NCBI GenBank assembly: GCA_028752135.1
Contig: CP082782.1
Location: 372,001-436,000, forward strand
From: Ehrlichia sp028752135
GTDB lineage: Bacteria; Pseudomonadota; Alphaproteobacteria; Rickettsiales; Anaplasmataceae
Reading direction: 5' to 3'
Length of the DNA: 64,000 nucleotides
The notes under the pieces are model-generated. The model searched no databases. It saw nothing but the letters and a program-made list of their open reading frames with translations, and had not been told where the DNA came from. This document shows, one piece after another, positions 49,444 through 59,687 of the stretch (position 1 is the first letter of the stretch; each line of letters opens with the position of its first letter). The translations under genes and the position numbers were made by a program.

Positions 49444-49941
49444 CTAGTTTTTTTTAATATTTAAAACTTGGTTATCAATATCTTCTACACCAGAGATTGA
49501 TTCTCTATCTATTGCAAGTACTTTGATTTTATATGGGCTAGATTCTGTAACATTAATACTAACTGTACCAGGAGTAAATGTGATGGAGTTTGCAAGAATT
49601 GATACATTTAGACTAGTTGTTTGTTTGGTTTGTATTACTCTGAAGATTGGAAAGTCGACCTTTGTTTTGAAATTCCATACTTTTTTGATTATATATAAGT
49701 TAGATAGTATGGTCTGTTGCATTATCCAATAACAATAATATAAAAAATTAAATGTATTAGAGAGGAGTTTTTTAATTGATGTACGGTGAGTGTAATTGTT
49801 ATTTTGTGGTATAACACTTTTTAATCTTTTTGTGATAATTAGTGTAACTATACAACTTGCTAGTCCAGATATTATGAAGAATGCATCAAAATACCCTGAC
49901 AATGTTAACCAAAATGTAAATAAAGTAAAAAATAACTTCAC
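49444..49941 (-). CDS. mrpE: Na+/H+ antiporter subunit E (MnhE/MrpE)
   Basis: A 165-residue subunit of the multi-subunit Mrp/Mnh cation/proton antiporter. Two N-terminal hydrophobic helices are followed by the soluble domain with the hallmark LANSITFTPGTVSI at about residues 116-129 and the ending AIDRESISGVEDI. Mrp antiporters exchange Na+ for H+. Other subunits are not in this window. It lies divergent from the MotE-like gene across about 130 bp. Confidence 0.9.
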   Translation of the reverse strand: MKLFFTLFTFWLTLSGYFDAFFIISGLASCIVTLIITKRLKSVIPQNNNYTHRTSIKKLLSNTFNFLYYCYWIMQQTILSNLYIIKKVWNFKTKVDFPIFRVIQTKQTTSLNVSILANSITFTPGTVSINVTESSPYKIKVLAIDRESISGVEDIDNQVLNIKKN

Positions 49942-50075
49942 TGTCTTTTTTTTAAAGTATTTTCAATTATATTGCAAGATTCCTGCAAAGTACCATAATT
50001 ATTTATTGCTAAATCAATATAGTGTCTTATTATAACTACTCAATCTTAAAGATACAGTACAGTGATTTTTAAAAT

Positions 50076-50680
50076 ATGCAAGTGGTTTTTATTATTAATA
50101 TAGTATTAATGTTTTGTACGGGTGGGTTTTTACTACACAATTTTTATAAAATTAATAATGATAAAATGGTAGCGTTTCATATATTAAACGATATAGCATT
50201 TATTGAAAATGATACTGGAAATTTAGAAAAAAAGTGCAATTGATTCCAATTGGTGATGAATCTGTTCCTATGATAGATTTACAAGAATTAAATAATCAGT
50301 TATTGAAGAAAGAAATAGAGTTAAAAGAGAAAGAAGTTTTACTGAAAGCAGTTGAACAAAGTCATAAGCAACAAATAGCATATTTAGAAAAAGTAAAGAA
50401 AGAAATAGTAGAATTAGTTAATTTTGATTCTCAAAATGATAATCAAAAAATGCATAGTATAGCAAAAATATATAAGAACATACCCGTAACATTAGCTGCA
50501 AAAATATTTGAGTCATTAGATATGGATTCAGTTATGTCAATAGCTCATTATATTGATGAGATTACTTTGTCAAATATATTGTCACATGTAGATAAAAACA
50601 TAGTTGAGAAAATTAAAGAAATATCAATAAAAGTATCTAAAAAATGTACTTGTAGTAATGATATATCTGAAATTAAGTGA
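50076..50680 (+). CDS. MotE / MgtE-N-like protein with N-terminal membrane anchor, frameshifted
   Basis: Read across one base this is about 201 residues: a membrane helix (MQVVFIINIVLMFCTGGF), a short linker, a coiled coil (about residues 70-115, LNNQLLKKEIELKEKE) and a C-terminal helical domain with IAKIYKNIPVTLAAKIFESL and TLSNILSHVD like the MgtE intracellular domain of MotE-type proteins. The first frame stops at 50238 after EKKCN; the A-run at 50227-50233 is A7, and A8 gives EKKVQLIPIGDES and joins the frame ending at 50680. In rhizobia MotE is a flagellar motor chaperone; Ehrlichia has no flagella, so the job must differ. Confidence 0.65.
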
Positions 50681-51535
50681 TGTTGCACAATAGTAGTTTC
50701 AAAACAGAATGTTAATATACTGTTATATGAATGCAAATATATTAAAAACATCAGAGTATCTATGGATGTATATAAGGGTTGGTGTAGAAGAAATAAGTAT
50801 TCTATTTTTTTATTATTTCAGTGGACTAATAACTCATTTTAATAATGCCAAAGTATTATTTTATAATATTAAACATCAACATAGAAAGTTTGTATAAGGT
50901 TATGGTTTTATATTGGAATTTTTTAGAGAAGAATATACTTCAATTGAAATGATCGCTTGTATTTTCGTATAGGTAATTGTATTAGCATATTAATCAAGAA
51001 TGAAGCAAGTAGTTACTGTTAAATGTAGTCTTATATTAAAAATGTTTTTCATGTGTGATTACAATAGTAGATATAGAATATTATAACTAATTAGTGAGTA
51101 TTTTTGAATGAAAGGTGAAATTTAGGTGCAAGGGATAATTTTATTTTTGTTATTTAAATAAAATTAGTAAAGTAATGTGACTAATATCATTTTAGCTACT
51201 TTGTAATTTACTTATTAGTGTATAACGTGCAAATATTATTGATCAAATTAAAGAAATTTTATATTTCTAGTTTTTTATAGAAGCATTACTTAGTAATATA
51301 ATATGATTGTATTTGACATGTTATAATTATTATAAATAACATCTCTGTAGTTTATTGAAAATGTAAATTCCTACTTGTCAAAGTAGGTTAGTTTGTTTTT
51401 ATGTGTATTTACTGAATGGTAAAGTAAAAAGTATATCTTGTAAAATTAGAATATAGTCAGTTTTTTTATTATGTAAGTTGGTAGATATGTTTTTTTGTAC
51501 TTTCTGTGTGATAGTTTACAAGTAGTATGGAAAAT
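50681..51535. other. Intergenic gap between convergent genes
   Basis: About 855 bp. A 62-codon frame at 50709-50897 looks like chance. One clean hairpin (51370-51387) is listed as a terminator. Otherwise nothing recognised. Confidence 0.45.
51370..51400 (+). terminator. Rho-independent terminator-like hairpin
   Basis: Perfect 7-bp stem CCTACTT (51370-51376) / AAGTAGG (51381-51387) around tetraloop GTCA, followed by TTAGTTTGTTTTT. This is the best terminator-shaped element in the window. It lies 690 bp beyond the MotE-like gene and 150 bp beyond the coaX stop on the other strand. On the minus strand the following sequence is only mildly T-rich. So it may end an unannotated transcript from the gap, or a long 3' untranslated region. 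Confidence 0.55.
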
Positions 51536-52312
51536 CTAGAACTTGGGATGTAAGGCTTGGTGTAACTGTATTATGCCTTTGATTGTTAAATTTGGGTCAA
51601 TGTTGTTAATAATCTGATGCCCAGAAAATAAGTTGGAATTTCCTCCTGTTGCTATTATATATAAATTTGTTTCTTCTTCCTTTATTATTTTTTGTATTAT
51701 TCCTTCAACCATTGCGATATATCCCCAATATAATCCCGATTCTATGGCATAGTATATGTTATTGTGTACTACTTTATTCTGTTTTGATACTGATACTTCT
51801 GGTAGTAATGCTATATGTTGTCTCATGCTTTTTGTTAAGATGTGTGCTCCAGGTGCTATAACTTGTCCGTAGATACTTTTGTTTTTATTAAATAAATTAA
51901 ATACAGTAGCAGTTCCCATACCTATTATTAGGAGGTCTTTGTTGGGATATAAATGATTTGCTGCTATTATGTCTGCTAATCTATCTGATCCAAGTGATTT
52001 GTTTTGTAAGTCTATCTTAATGTTAAAAATATCTGCATGTTGATTGTCTAGTATTATAGGTTCTATATTAAAGTGGTCTTTACTTAATTCTATGATTGGC
52101 TTTGTTATACTTGGTACTACACTTGATATAATAATATTACTGATAGTGTAACAATCGATATTTAATTGTTTTATAGCTAAACTTAAATAAAAGAAATATT
52201 CATCAGCAGTTCTTGCTTGTTGTGATGATATTCTTATTGTTTTTATTATTTTTTTGCCAGTACAAAATGCAAATTTAATGTTTGTATTGCCTATGTCTAT
52301 TGCTATTAGCAT
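51536..52312 (-). CDS. coaX: Type III pantothenate kinase
   Basis: A 258-residue CoaX, first step of coenzyme A synthesis from pantothenate. The ATP-binding P-loop-like DIGNTNIKFA is at residues 5-14, GSDRLADIIAAN gives the catalytic Asp region, and GMGTATVFN and IIATGGNS are the other conserved loops. Length is typical (about 255). pyrD lies upstream on the same strand across 115 nt. Confidence 0.95.
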   Translation of the reverse strand: MLIAIDIGNTNIKFAFCTGKKIIKTIRISSQQARTADEYFFYLSLAIKQLNIDCYTISNIIISSVVPSITKPIIELSKDHFNIEPIILDNQHADIFNIKIDLQNKSLGSDRLADIIAANHLYPNKDLLIIGMGTATVFNLFNKNKSIYGQVIAPGAHILTKSMRQHIALLPEVSVSKQNKVVHNNIYYAIESGLYWGYIAMVEGIIQKIIKEEETNLYIIATGGNSNLFSGHQIINNIDPNLTIKGIIQLHQALHPKF

Positions 52313-52427
52313 GTTAACTCATTTAGTGATTTGGATTGCAGATATATATGAAAAAACTATCTATAAAAGAAGTTTAATTTTCTGTCTGTAAAATGCTATT
52401 AAAACTTGTATTATCATTCATGTCCTT

Positions 52428-53480
52428 TTAATGATCGCAGCCTATAGCGTGACTTACTGTAGGGAATCCATCTGCAGCTAAAAGATCAGCTAATTCTAAA
52501 CTTATCTTGTTTGCTATATTAAATCCATTATAAACTATGGAAGTATATAGCTGTACTAATGATGCTCCAGCTTTTATTTTTTGATATGCATGGTATCCAC
52601 TACTAACTCCACCACAACCTATTAATAGTAGTTTTTTTTGAGATGCCTTATATATTTCAGATAATACTTGAGTTGATAAGTGAAATAATGGTTCTCCACT
52701 TAATCCTCCATCAATATTTGTATGTTGATTTAATAATTTCTCATGTTGAGATGAAGTATTGCTTATGATTAAACCACTGATTTTATATTTGATTGACAAA
52801 TCCACAATATCTTGTTTTTCATTGTCACTAATATCTGGTGAGATCTTTAACATTATTGGTATGGATTCTGCATAATCTGTTAATTTCCTAACCTGCGATA
52901 TAGCTGTTAATAATTCTGATAGTAAATCTTTTTTTTGAAACTCATGTAATCCGGGAGTATTAGGTGATGATATATTGATAGTGATATAATTACTTAATCC
53001 ATATACTTTTTTAACTAGATCAAAATAATCTTGAATAGGATCGGTTGATTTTTTATTAAATCCTATGTTAATTCCAAATGTGCAATGATTTAACTTGATA
53101 TCATTTACTTTCTTTATTAGGAAATCTACTCCTTTGTTATTAAATCCTAATTTATTAATAATTGCTTTTTCTTTAATTAATCTAAATACACGTGGTTTAT
53201 TGTTACCTTTTTGAGGATATTTTGTTACTGTTCCCACTTCAACAAAGCCAAAACCAGCTTGTAATAGAGGCTCAATAACTTCTGCATTTTTGTCAAATCC
53301 TGCTGCTACTCCTATTGGTGTCCTTAAAAGTTTATTAAAAACTTTGATATTAAGAGACCTTGGAATTTCAGTCTTTTTTGTAGGAATAAAATTGTTTTTT
53401 AATGCAAAAATTACTATCCTATGTGCAATTTCTGGTGGTATACAGAATAAGGGATTAGTAAATATCTGTTGTAATGACAC
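52428..53480 (-). CDS. pyrD: Dihydroorotate dehydrogenase (quinone)
   Basis: A 350-residue class 2 enzyme, oxidising dihydroorotate with ubiquinone in pyrimidine synthesis. Short N-terminal amphipathic extension for membrane association, then GVAAGFDKNAEVI, FVEVGTVTKYPQKGNNKPR (class 2 feature), NISSPNTPGL with the catalytic Ser, MLKISPDI, SNTSS and GCGGVSSGYHAYQKIKAGAS for FMN phosphate binding. Ehrlichia is known to make its own pyrimidines. Confidence 0.96.
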   Translation of the reverse strand: MSLQQIFTNPLFCIPPEIAHRIVIFALKNNFIPTKKTEIPRSLNIKVFNKLLRTPIGVAAGFDKNAEVIEPLLQAGFGFVEVGTVTKYPQKGNNKPRVFRLIKEKAIINKLGFNNKGVDFLIKKVNDIKLNHCTFGINIGFNKKSTDPIQDYFDLVKKVYGLSNYITINISSPNTPGLHEFQKKDLLSELLTAISQVRKLTDYAESIPIMLKISPDISDNEKQDIVDLSIKYKISGLIISNTSSQHEKLLNQHTNIDGGLSGEPLFHLSTQVLSEIYKASQKKLLLIGCGGVSSGYHAYQKIKAGASLVQLYTSIVYNGFNIANKISLELADLLAADGFPTVSHAIGCDH

Positions 53481-53642
53481 AATACTTAATGATTAGTTTA
53501 TACACATATACATTGATTATATCAGTTTTTTATAAAAATACTACTTGTATAACTAATAAATATGTATAACAACTGTTAAGATAATGAAATATATAGAATT
53601 ATACTGTAAATTGCTTATACTAAAAGTTGAGAGGAATATAAT

Positions 53643-54227
53643 ATGAATATCTTATCTGTTGATAATGTTCAAGATTTACGAAATTTGCATGCTATATCTC
53701 ATCCTATTGAGAAGATAGATCAAGAAATTATAACGTTGGCTAATGATATGATGAAAGTTATGGAACACAGTAGAACTGTAGGATTATCTGCAGTTCAGCT
53801 TGGTAACCATAGTAGAATGTTTATCATAAATATGTTTAGTGGACTATTTGATGTTGTACAAGATATAAAAGTTTTGTCTGGACACCATGCATTACATGGT
53901 AAAAATATGGTGTGTATAAATCCTGAGGTCCTCAGCTTTTCTGGTGAAACTATTGATTTGTTTGAAGGATGTTCATCAGCTAAATCTTATGGGTTAATTA
54001 ATATTACAAGGCCTAAACATATGGATTTTAAATATACGGATTTATTAGGGAATGAATGCGTAGTTAGAGTATATGGATGGCTTTCTAGATGTATACAGCA
54101 TGAACTTGATCATTTAAATGGTGTGTTATTAGCTAATGTTGTAGATAATATAAAGAATAATTGTGTACATAGTATCTCTCAGGAAGATCATAGTGTTATA
54201 CATATATTACTTGTCAATAAAAAGTAA
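53643..54227 (+). CDS. def: Peptide deformylase-like protein
   Basis: A 194-residue metalloprotease fold removing formyl from nascent N-termini. The three motifs are present but the first two are altered: motif 1 reads GLSAVQ (residues 47-52) instead of the usual GLAAPQ; motif 2 EGCSS (108-112) instead of EGCLS, keeping the metal-ligand Cys110; motif 3 HELDH (153-157) is perfect with both His and Glu154. ATG 53643 follows AGAGGAATA. Rickettsiales often carry two deformylase genes and this resembles the divergent copy, so activity is likely but specificity may differ. Confidence 0.85.
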   Translation: MNILSVDNVQDLRNLHAISHPIEKIDQEIITLANDMMKVMEHSRTVGLSAVQLGNHSRMFIINMFSGLFDVVQDIKVLSGHHALHGKNMVCINPEVLSFSGETIDLFEGCSSAKSYGLINITRPKHMDFKYTDLLGNECVVRVYGWLSRCIQHELDHLNGVLLANVVDNIKNNCVHSISQEDHSVIHILLVNKK

Positions 54228-55060
54228 TATTCTTTTAAGGAGAGAATATAGGTGTGGTACTGATGTTTTATAGAAGACTATAAATTTGTTTGACAATTCT
54301 TTTTAAGTGTTAGTATATATTATGCTCTTATTGGTAATTGACTTATATACATTATACTTCCATGATAAAGTACATGTCAAATTGTTCTTAATAATTGTAT
54401 GCGTCTTCTATTTATAAAAACCTCTGAATTTTAATTGCTTATATTTAAGATTTTCCAGAAGTAATATTATTAAAAGGTATTATGTAAGTAGTGCACAATG
54501 GTAAATTCTGTTAAAGAAATACTTTGTAGTGGATGTGCCTATTAACATTGCTACTTAAGATTATATGTGTGATTTATTCTTTTGCTGTCTAAAGGATTTT
54601 TATTACTTATTTTGACATGGGAAATTAATAACTATATGGAGGAGTATTATGTTGTATTATTGAGCTTATTATTACTTAATTGTTTTATTTGTGTAACTTA
54701 TTTGCGTGTAGGAAGTTTGTTACTTAGATGTAGTTTACTATTTTATGATATCTACTACATCAAAGGGTACAATAATTATATTTGAAGTAAATTTTTTAAT
54801 AAATTATATTATAATATTAAGTTTTGCTATATGAGTTGAACAAAGTAGTATTGCTTTTGACTTATTCCTTAAATGTATTTCTGTAGTTTATCACTTATTC
54901 ATGGTTATCTTTTTTATGTGGATAAAAAGGCATAGATAAAGATAACTTACTTATTAATAAAAAAATCTGTTCTAAATTATATTAACTGTTGTTTGTAAAT
55001 TGACGATTTTTAGATCATAATGCTGTGCTTTGAAATAGGACTTTTTGGTTTTATGAATAT
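54228..55060. other. Intergenic gap between convergent def and argH
   Basis: About 830 bp. A hydrophobic 67-codon frame at 54582-54785 (TTG start, internal ATG giving MEEYYVVLLSLLLLNCF) might be a small membrane protein or chance T-rich sequence; no ribosome binding site precedes either start, so I do not call it. Confidence 0.4.
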
Positions 55061-56520
55061 TTAAAGGAATAGTGTAATACAAATGATAGATCTGTTTGTC
55101 GATTGTGTTTTATTAATTACTTTTTTCAAGATAGGTTCTATATTATTAAGATGTTCTCTACCTTTTTTTACTGCTTTTATAACGTTGGTAGGAGCAGTTC
55201 CTCCATAACTGGTCCTACTATTTACAGAATTCTTTACTGATAATACTGAAAATATGTCTTTATTGATGGAAGGAACTATTGTTTGAATTTGTGCTAATGT
55301 TAATTCGTGTAGTTTACACTGTTTCTGTTCAGCTAACCTAACTATTTGTCCAGTCATTTCGTGAGACTCTCTGAATGATAAATTAAGATTTTTTACTAAC
55401 CAATCTGCTAAGTCTGTTGCCGTTGAAAAATCTTCCTCTGCAGCTTTAAACATGTTGTCACTATTAATAGTTATATTGTTTAACATACTATTCATTGCTT
55501 CGATACATAACATTAGGTTATGTGTTGCATCAAATAGAGATTCTTTATCTTCTTGCATATCTTTGCTGTATGCTAGTGGTAATCCTTTCATTACAACTAA
55601 TATTTGATTAAGTGCTGAAAAAACTTTTCCAGTTTTTCCCCTAATAAGTTCTGCTGCATCAGGGTTTTTTTTCTGAGGCATTATTGAACTTCCAGTTGTA
55701 ATATCATCAGAAAGTGTGATGAATTTAAAATTATAACTACACCACAATATAATTTCTTCTGCTAACCTTGATAAATGCATTATACATATTGATGCGTTTG
55801 ATAAAAATTCAATAGCGTAATCTCTATCTGATACTGCATCTATAGAGTTTTCTGTTGGACTATCAAACCCTAATTCTTGTGCAACAAAATGTCTATCTAT
55901 GGGAAAAGATGTACCTGCTAATGCAGCAGATCCAGCAGGACACTGATTCATGCGTTTGTATAAATCTTGCAAACGTGAGTAGTCTCTTTTTAACATTTCA
56001 AAATATGCCATGAAATGATGGCCTAGTGTGATAGGTTGTGCAATCTGTAAATGAGTGAAACCTGGCATAATAGTATCATAATTAGCTTCAGCTATATTAA
56101 GTAAAGTTGATAATAGTTCGTATAACTGTTTTTTTATTTTTACAATTGATTTTCTTATCCAAAGTTTAAAATCTGTTGCTACTTGATCGTTTCGTGATCT
56201 TGCTGTATGTAACTTTCCGGCGATATTGCCTATCATTTTTTTAAATGATGTTCTATATTCATATGTATATCTTCTAGATCTGTACTGAATTCAAAAGTGC
56301 CAGATGAGATTTGTTGCTGTATTACTTCTAGTCCGTGAATAATTAATTGTCCTTCGTATTTGCTAATGATTCCCTGATTAACTAACATTTTACAATGTGC
56401 TATAGATCCTGCTATATCTTCTTCGTATAGTGTTTTGTCGAATGAAATTGATTCGTTAATTTGTTTCATTATATTGTTAGAGGATTTAATAAATCTTCCT
56501 CCCCATAAAGGATTTTTCAT
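55061..56520 (-). CDS. argH: Argininosuccinate lyase, frameshifted
   Basis: About 486 residues across one missing base. The first frame from 56520 (MKNPLWGGRF, SISFDKTLYEEDIAGSIAH, LEDIHMNIE) stops after HHLKK at about 56233. The coding run A7 (56236-56242) as A8 gives HHLKKMIGNIAGKLHTARSRNDQ, joining the frame that ends at 55061. Catalytic segment SIMPQKKNPDAAELIRGK is intact, as are TARSRNDQVATD and GSAALAGTSFPIDR. It cleaves argininosuccinate to arginine and fumarate. A 15-20 residue C-terminal tail extends beyond the usual length. Ehrlichia is unusual among Rickettsiales in keeping arginine synthesis genes. Confidence 0.92.
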
Positions 56521-57590
56521 ATAATTTTTTAAATAATTGACTAATACATTATCTTGTAAATCGTTAAAAATTACAATGGTATTTCCTTATTGTATATTTA
56601 GAAAATGATTTGGATAATTTATAATTTTTTTTGCAATTTTGAAGTACATGTTTTTAATTATTATCTGTTTGTATCATGTCGGAAAATTATAGAATTAACT
56701 ATGTTTGAACATGATATATAGGTCCTTTATTTTTCTAGAGAATAATGAGACTCTGTAAATACATGTATTATAAAGGTGCTACTTCTTTTTATTAATTGTT
56801 ATAAAAAGAACTAAGTAGTTATTATAATTCTGCTCCTGTATGGTTTCTAATGGTGTTGTATATTTAAGTACTAATAATTTTTTGGTATATTTTTTATGTG
56901 CTTGTAGTATAAAAATTGTAAGTATATTATCCTATTATGTTGTTTCTGTTTTTATTCTAAACTATTGTGCTAATATTTTTATAATTTTGGACCTTAAACT
57001 GTTAAGTTATTTCTATTTACTTGTGTAGTAAATTTTTAAAAATGTAGTTAACTTTGTTTATACTTGTTGTATTTGTAGTTTAGATTTTTAGAGCAGATCC
57101 TTTGGGTTGTTTGTAATGTATAATGTATATGGTGAGAATCTAATACTACATTTATGGATCTTTGGATGTTGAGCATTAGTTTTTGTACAAAGGTATTTTT
57201 ATCTGTTATTAGAGCTATTTCTATATGATATAGCGTTTAAATATGACTTATCTCGTTTTAATGTTAGTTCTTTAGTAATTTTTTGATTTACTAGTATGTT
57301 TATAATGTGTTATAAGCTTAAGGATTTGATTAGTGTACCTTCTTGTCAAGGGTTCTCACTAAATAAATTTCTTGTGACATTTTAAATATGCTAAAATTGT
57401 TCTTAATATTACCTAGTGGAAAATTTGTAATGTTTAAATGTTTTGTAAATAATATTTGGTTGTTAGTTAGTATATCTACTTTACTTTGGTTATTCTGTAT
57501 TATAATTAGCTTTACAAGCACATATATTGTCTGATTTGGAAAGTAAATCAAATAATGTAGTTATGTATTTTGTTAAGTGGTAGGAGTATT
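56521..57590. other. Long intergenic gap between divergent argH and carboxylesterase
   Basis: About 1.07 kb. Frames of 62 codons (56840-57028, plus) and 73 codons (57330-57551, minus) lack ribosome binding sites and known motifs. The minus frame is less hydrophobic and may be a remnant. The gap should contain promoters for both flanking genes. Confidence 0.45.
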
Positions 57591-58232
57591 ATGAGTATAA
57601 TTATTGATGGACCTAGTTTTATTTCTGGAAATTCTGCTGATACTTTAATTGTATTGCTTCATGGAAGGGGAGCAAATGGTGATAGTATTATGTCAGTAGG
57701 TCATCTTATGGGCAGATTGTTACCTAATACTCGTTTTGTAGCTCCTAATGCTCATATTAAATATTGTGATACTGGGTATGCATGGTTTATGGGACGTGAT
57801 TTTTCTGAAAACATTATATTCTCTGATATGGAAAAAACAGCAGTAATTGTAAATGATTTTATAGATTTACAGTTAAAGAATGCTGGCTTAAGTGATAATC
57901 GGTTGGTTATAGCTGGATTTTCTCAGGGTGCAATGTTAGCAGTGCATATAGCATTATTAAGAGAAAAAAAATGTGGTGCTGTGATATCTTATTCAGGAGC
58001 TGTAATATGTCCAAATTATTTAAAACATAAAATAAATGTGAAGCCTGATATTTGTGTAATTCATGGTACAGAAGATATGGTGGTACCATTTTCATTTTTT
58101 GATAGTAGTGTTAGTTTCTTAGTAGATAATGGTATTCCTGTGGAAAATCATGCTATTCCTGGATTAGACCACAGTATAAATAGTGCTGGTGTAGAAATAG
58201 GAGCAAAATTTATTAGTAGTAAACTTTCTTAA
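57591..58232 (+). CDS. Carboxylesterase / acyl-protein thioesterase-like alpha/beta hydrolase
   Basis: A 213-residue serine hydrolase of the phospholipase/carboxylesterase family. Seen: LIVLLHGRGANGDSI (oxyanion region), FVAPNAH, the nucleophile elbow GFSQGAM (Ser about residue 111), the catalytic Asp in VIHGTEDMVVPF and the His in PGLDHSIN. ATG 57591 is preceded by TAGGAGT, so I prefer it to the upstream TTG at 57570. Family members hydrolyse short acyl esters or thioesters; the substrate is open. Confidence 0.88.
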   Translation: MSIIIDGPSFISGNSADTLIVLLHGRGANGDSIMSVGHLMGRLLPNTRFVAPNAHIKYCDTGYAWFMGRDFSENIIFSDMEKTAVIVNDFIDLQLKNAGLSDNRLVIAGFSQGAMLAVHIALLREKKCGAVISYSGAVICPNYLKHKINVKPDICVIHGTEDMVVPFSFFDSSVSFLVDNGIPVENHAIPGLDHSINSAGVEIGAKFISSKLS

Positions 58233-58748
58233 AAGCTTATTGATATTTATGTAGTTCATTATATGTGAAATACTGAGTACTTAATTGAGGTATTAATTCC
58301 TTGTTTATATGTAATGTCTTGCTGTAAGTTGTACTATTTCTAAGCTAAGTAATAGTATAAATGGTGATAATTAAGTGAGATAAAATTTTCTAATAGTTTC
58401 AAATAATCTAGTTGGCAGCTTTATAAATAACAATACAAAATAAGTTTGTATGATTAATTGATTATTAAAGAAAAGTTTTATTAATTATTAATACTATAAA
58501 AGTAAATGGTTAAAAATATCACTAGAAATTAAGGGGATATTGTAGAATAAAATGTCTGTAATAGCAGACTTTTTTAAACGTATATTTTTAAGATAAGAAG
58601 GGTATAAAACTAATATTAAAAAGGATTTTAATAACGTTTATGCAATAAGAAATTGTGTCAGTTAGTTGTGTTTATATTATTTTAAATCTGATATGATATT
58701 GAATTTATATTTATTAATAAAATTAATTATAAAAAGAGGAACTAGATA
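58233..58748. other. Intergenic gap, nothing recognised
   Basis: About 515 bp upstream of the patatin gene. No coding frame. AAAAGAGGAACT just before ATG 58749 is the ribosome binding site of that gene. Confidence 0.45.
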
Positions 58749-59687
58749 ATGACTAGATATATATTATCAGTAGATGGTGGTGGGGTTAGAGGGATAATTG
58801 CAGGAACTGTATTGGAAGCAATAGAAAAGAAAATTAATAAGCCGTTATGTAAAATATTTGATTTAATTGCTGGTAGTTCAGTTGGTAGTGTTATAGGTGC
58901 TGCATTTTCTCTTAAGAATGCAAATGGAACACCAAAATACAGTGCAAGTGATATATTAAATTTAATGTGCAGATATTCTAGTAAAATTTTCTCTGGTGCT
59001 GGGATGTTCCCATTGATAATTGGTCCCAAGTTTTCTGATAAAAATTTAAATGGGGTGTTAAAAGACGTATTTGGTGATGTTACAATGAAAGACTTAATGT
59101 CAAATTTTATAGTGCCAAGTTATGATTTATGTTCTAATGATACAGTGATGTTTAGAAATTGGATAGATAAGTATCGTGATATAAAAGTACGTGATATTGT
59201 AAGAGGTGCTGTAGCTGCTCCTACTTATTTTACTCCGCAAAAAATAATGATAGAAGATGAGAAAAATTTATTAATAGATAGTTCTATAGTTTGTAATAAT
59301 CCTATAATGGCAGCATATGCAGCAGCGCAGGTGTTATATCCAGAAGAGAAAATATATTGTTTGTCTGTGGGGTGTGGTACTGTTAATAAAAATTTTTCAA
59401 ACTTGAAAAATTCATTGTTATATTGGTCTGAAAGAATAATTTTTGTGATAATTGATGCTGGGTTAGATGCTGTAGATTATCAAATGGATAGACTTATCAA
59501 TAAAGGGGATATGTATTGTAGAATATCTGGAAATATAGTGTATTCCACATGTGACTTTAGTGATGCTTCAGCAGGAAATATTCAGAATGTGAAAAAAGAT
59601 GCTCAGAAAATTCTACAAGATAATCAAAAGAAAATAGATGAATTCTGCAAAATGATTTTAAGTGATGAGAGAATTCAGCAGATGTAG
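58749..59687 (+). CDS. Patatin-like phospholipase
   Basis: A 312-residue patatin-domain protein. The oxyanion loop DGGGVRG is at residues 9-15, the nucleophile elbow GSSVG at 42-46 (Ser44), and the dyad Asp is in LIDSSIVCNNP at about residue 177, where the usual Asp-Gly-Gly/Ala is Asp-Ser-Ser. No signal peptide is visible. In Rickettsia, patatin-like phospholipases A are secreted into host cells and act in entry or escape; a similar role here is only inferred. GAGGAA precedes the start. Confidence 0.9.
   Translation: MTRYILSVDGGGVRGIIAGTVLEAIEKKINKPLCKIFDLIAGSSVGSVIGAAFSLKNANGTPKYSASDILNLMCRYSSKIFSGAGMFPLIIGPKFSDKNLNGVLKDVFGDVTMKDLMSNFIVPSYDLCSNDTVMFRNWIDKYRDIKVRDIVRGAVAAPTYFTPQKIMIEDEKNLLIDSSIVCNNPIMAAYAAAQVLYPEEKIYCLSVGCGTVNKNFSNLKNSLLYWSERIIFVIIDAGLDAVDYQMDRLINKGDMYCRISGNIVYSTCDFSDASAGNIQNVKKDAQKILQDNQKKIDEFCKMILSDERIQQM

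Noticed and set aside
50709..50897. 62-codon frame after the MotE-like gene
   Set aside because: No ribosome binding site and no similarity to anything known to me.
54227..54249. ATATTCT / AGAATAT inverted repeat after def
   Set aside because: Seven A-T-rich pairs with no T-tail; not distinguishable from background.
54582..54785. 67-codon hydrophobic frame between def and argH, looked at as a possible MrpF-type subunit
   Set aside because: No match to the conserved MrpF Arg-Gly-Pro region and no ribosome binding site; T-rich DNA gives Leu/Phe-rich frames by chance.
56840..57028. 62-codon hydrophobic frame upstream of the carboxylesterase
   Set aside because: No ribosome binding site; hydrophobicity explained by T-rich composition.
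57330..57551. 73-codon minus-strand frame
   Set aside because: TTG start, no ribosome binding site, no motif; could be a remnant but cannot be supported.
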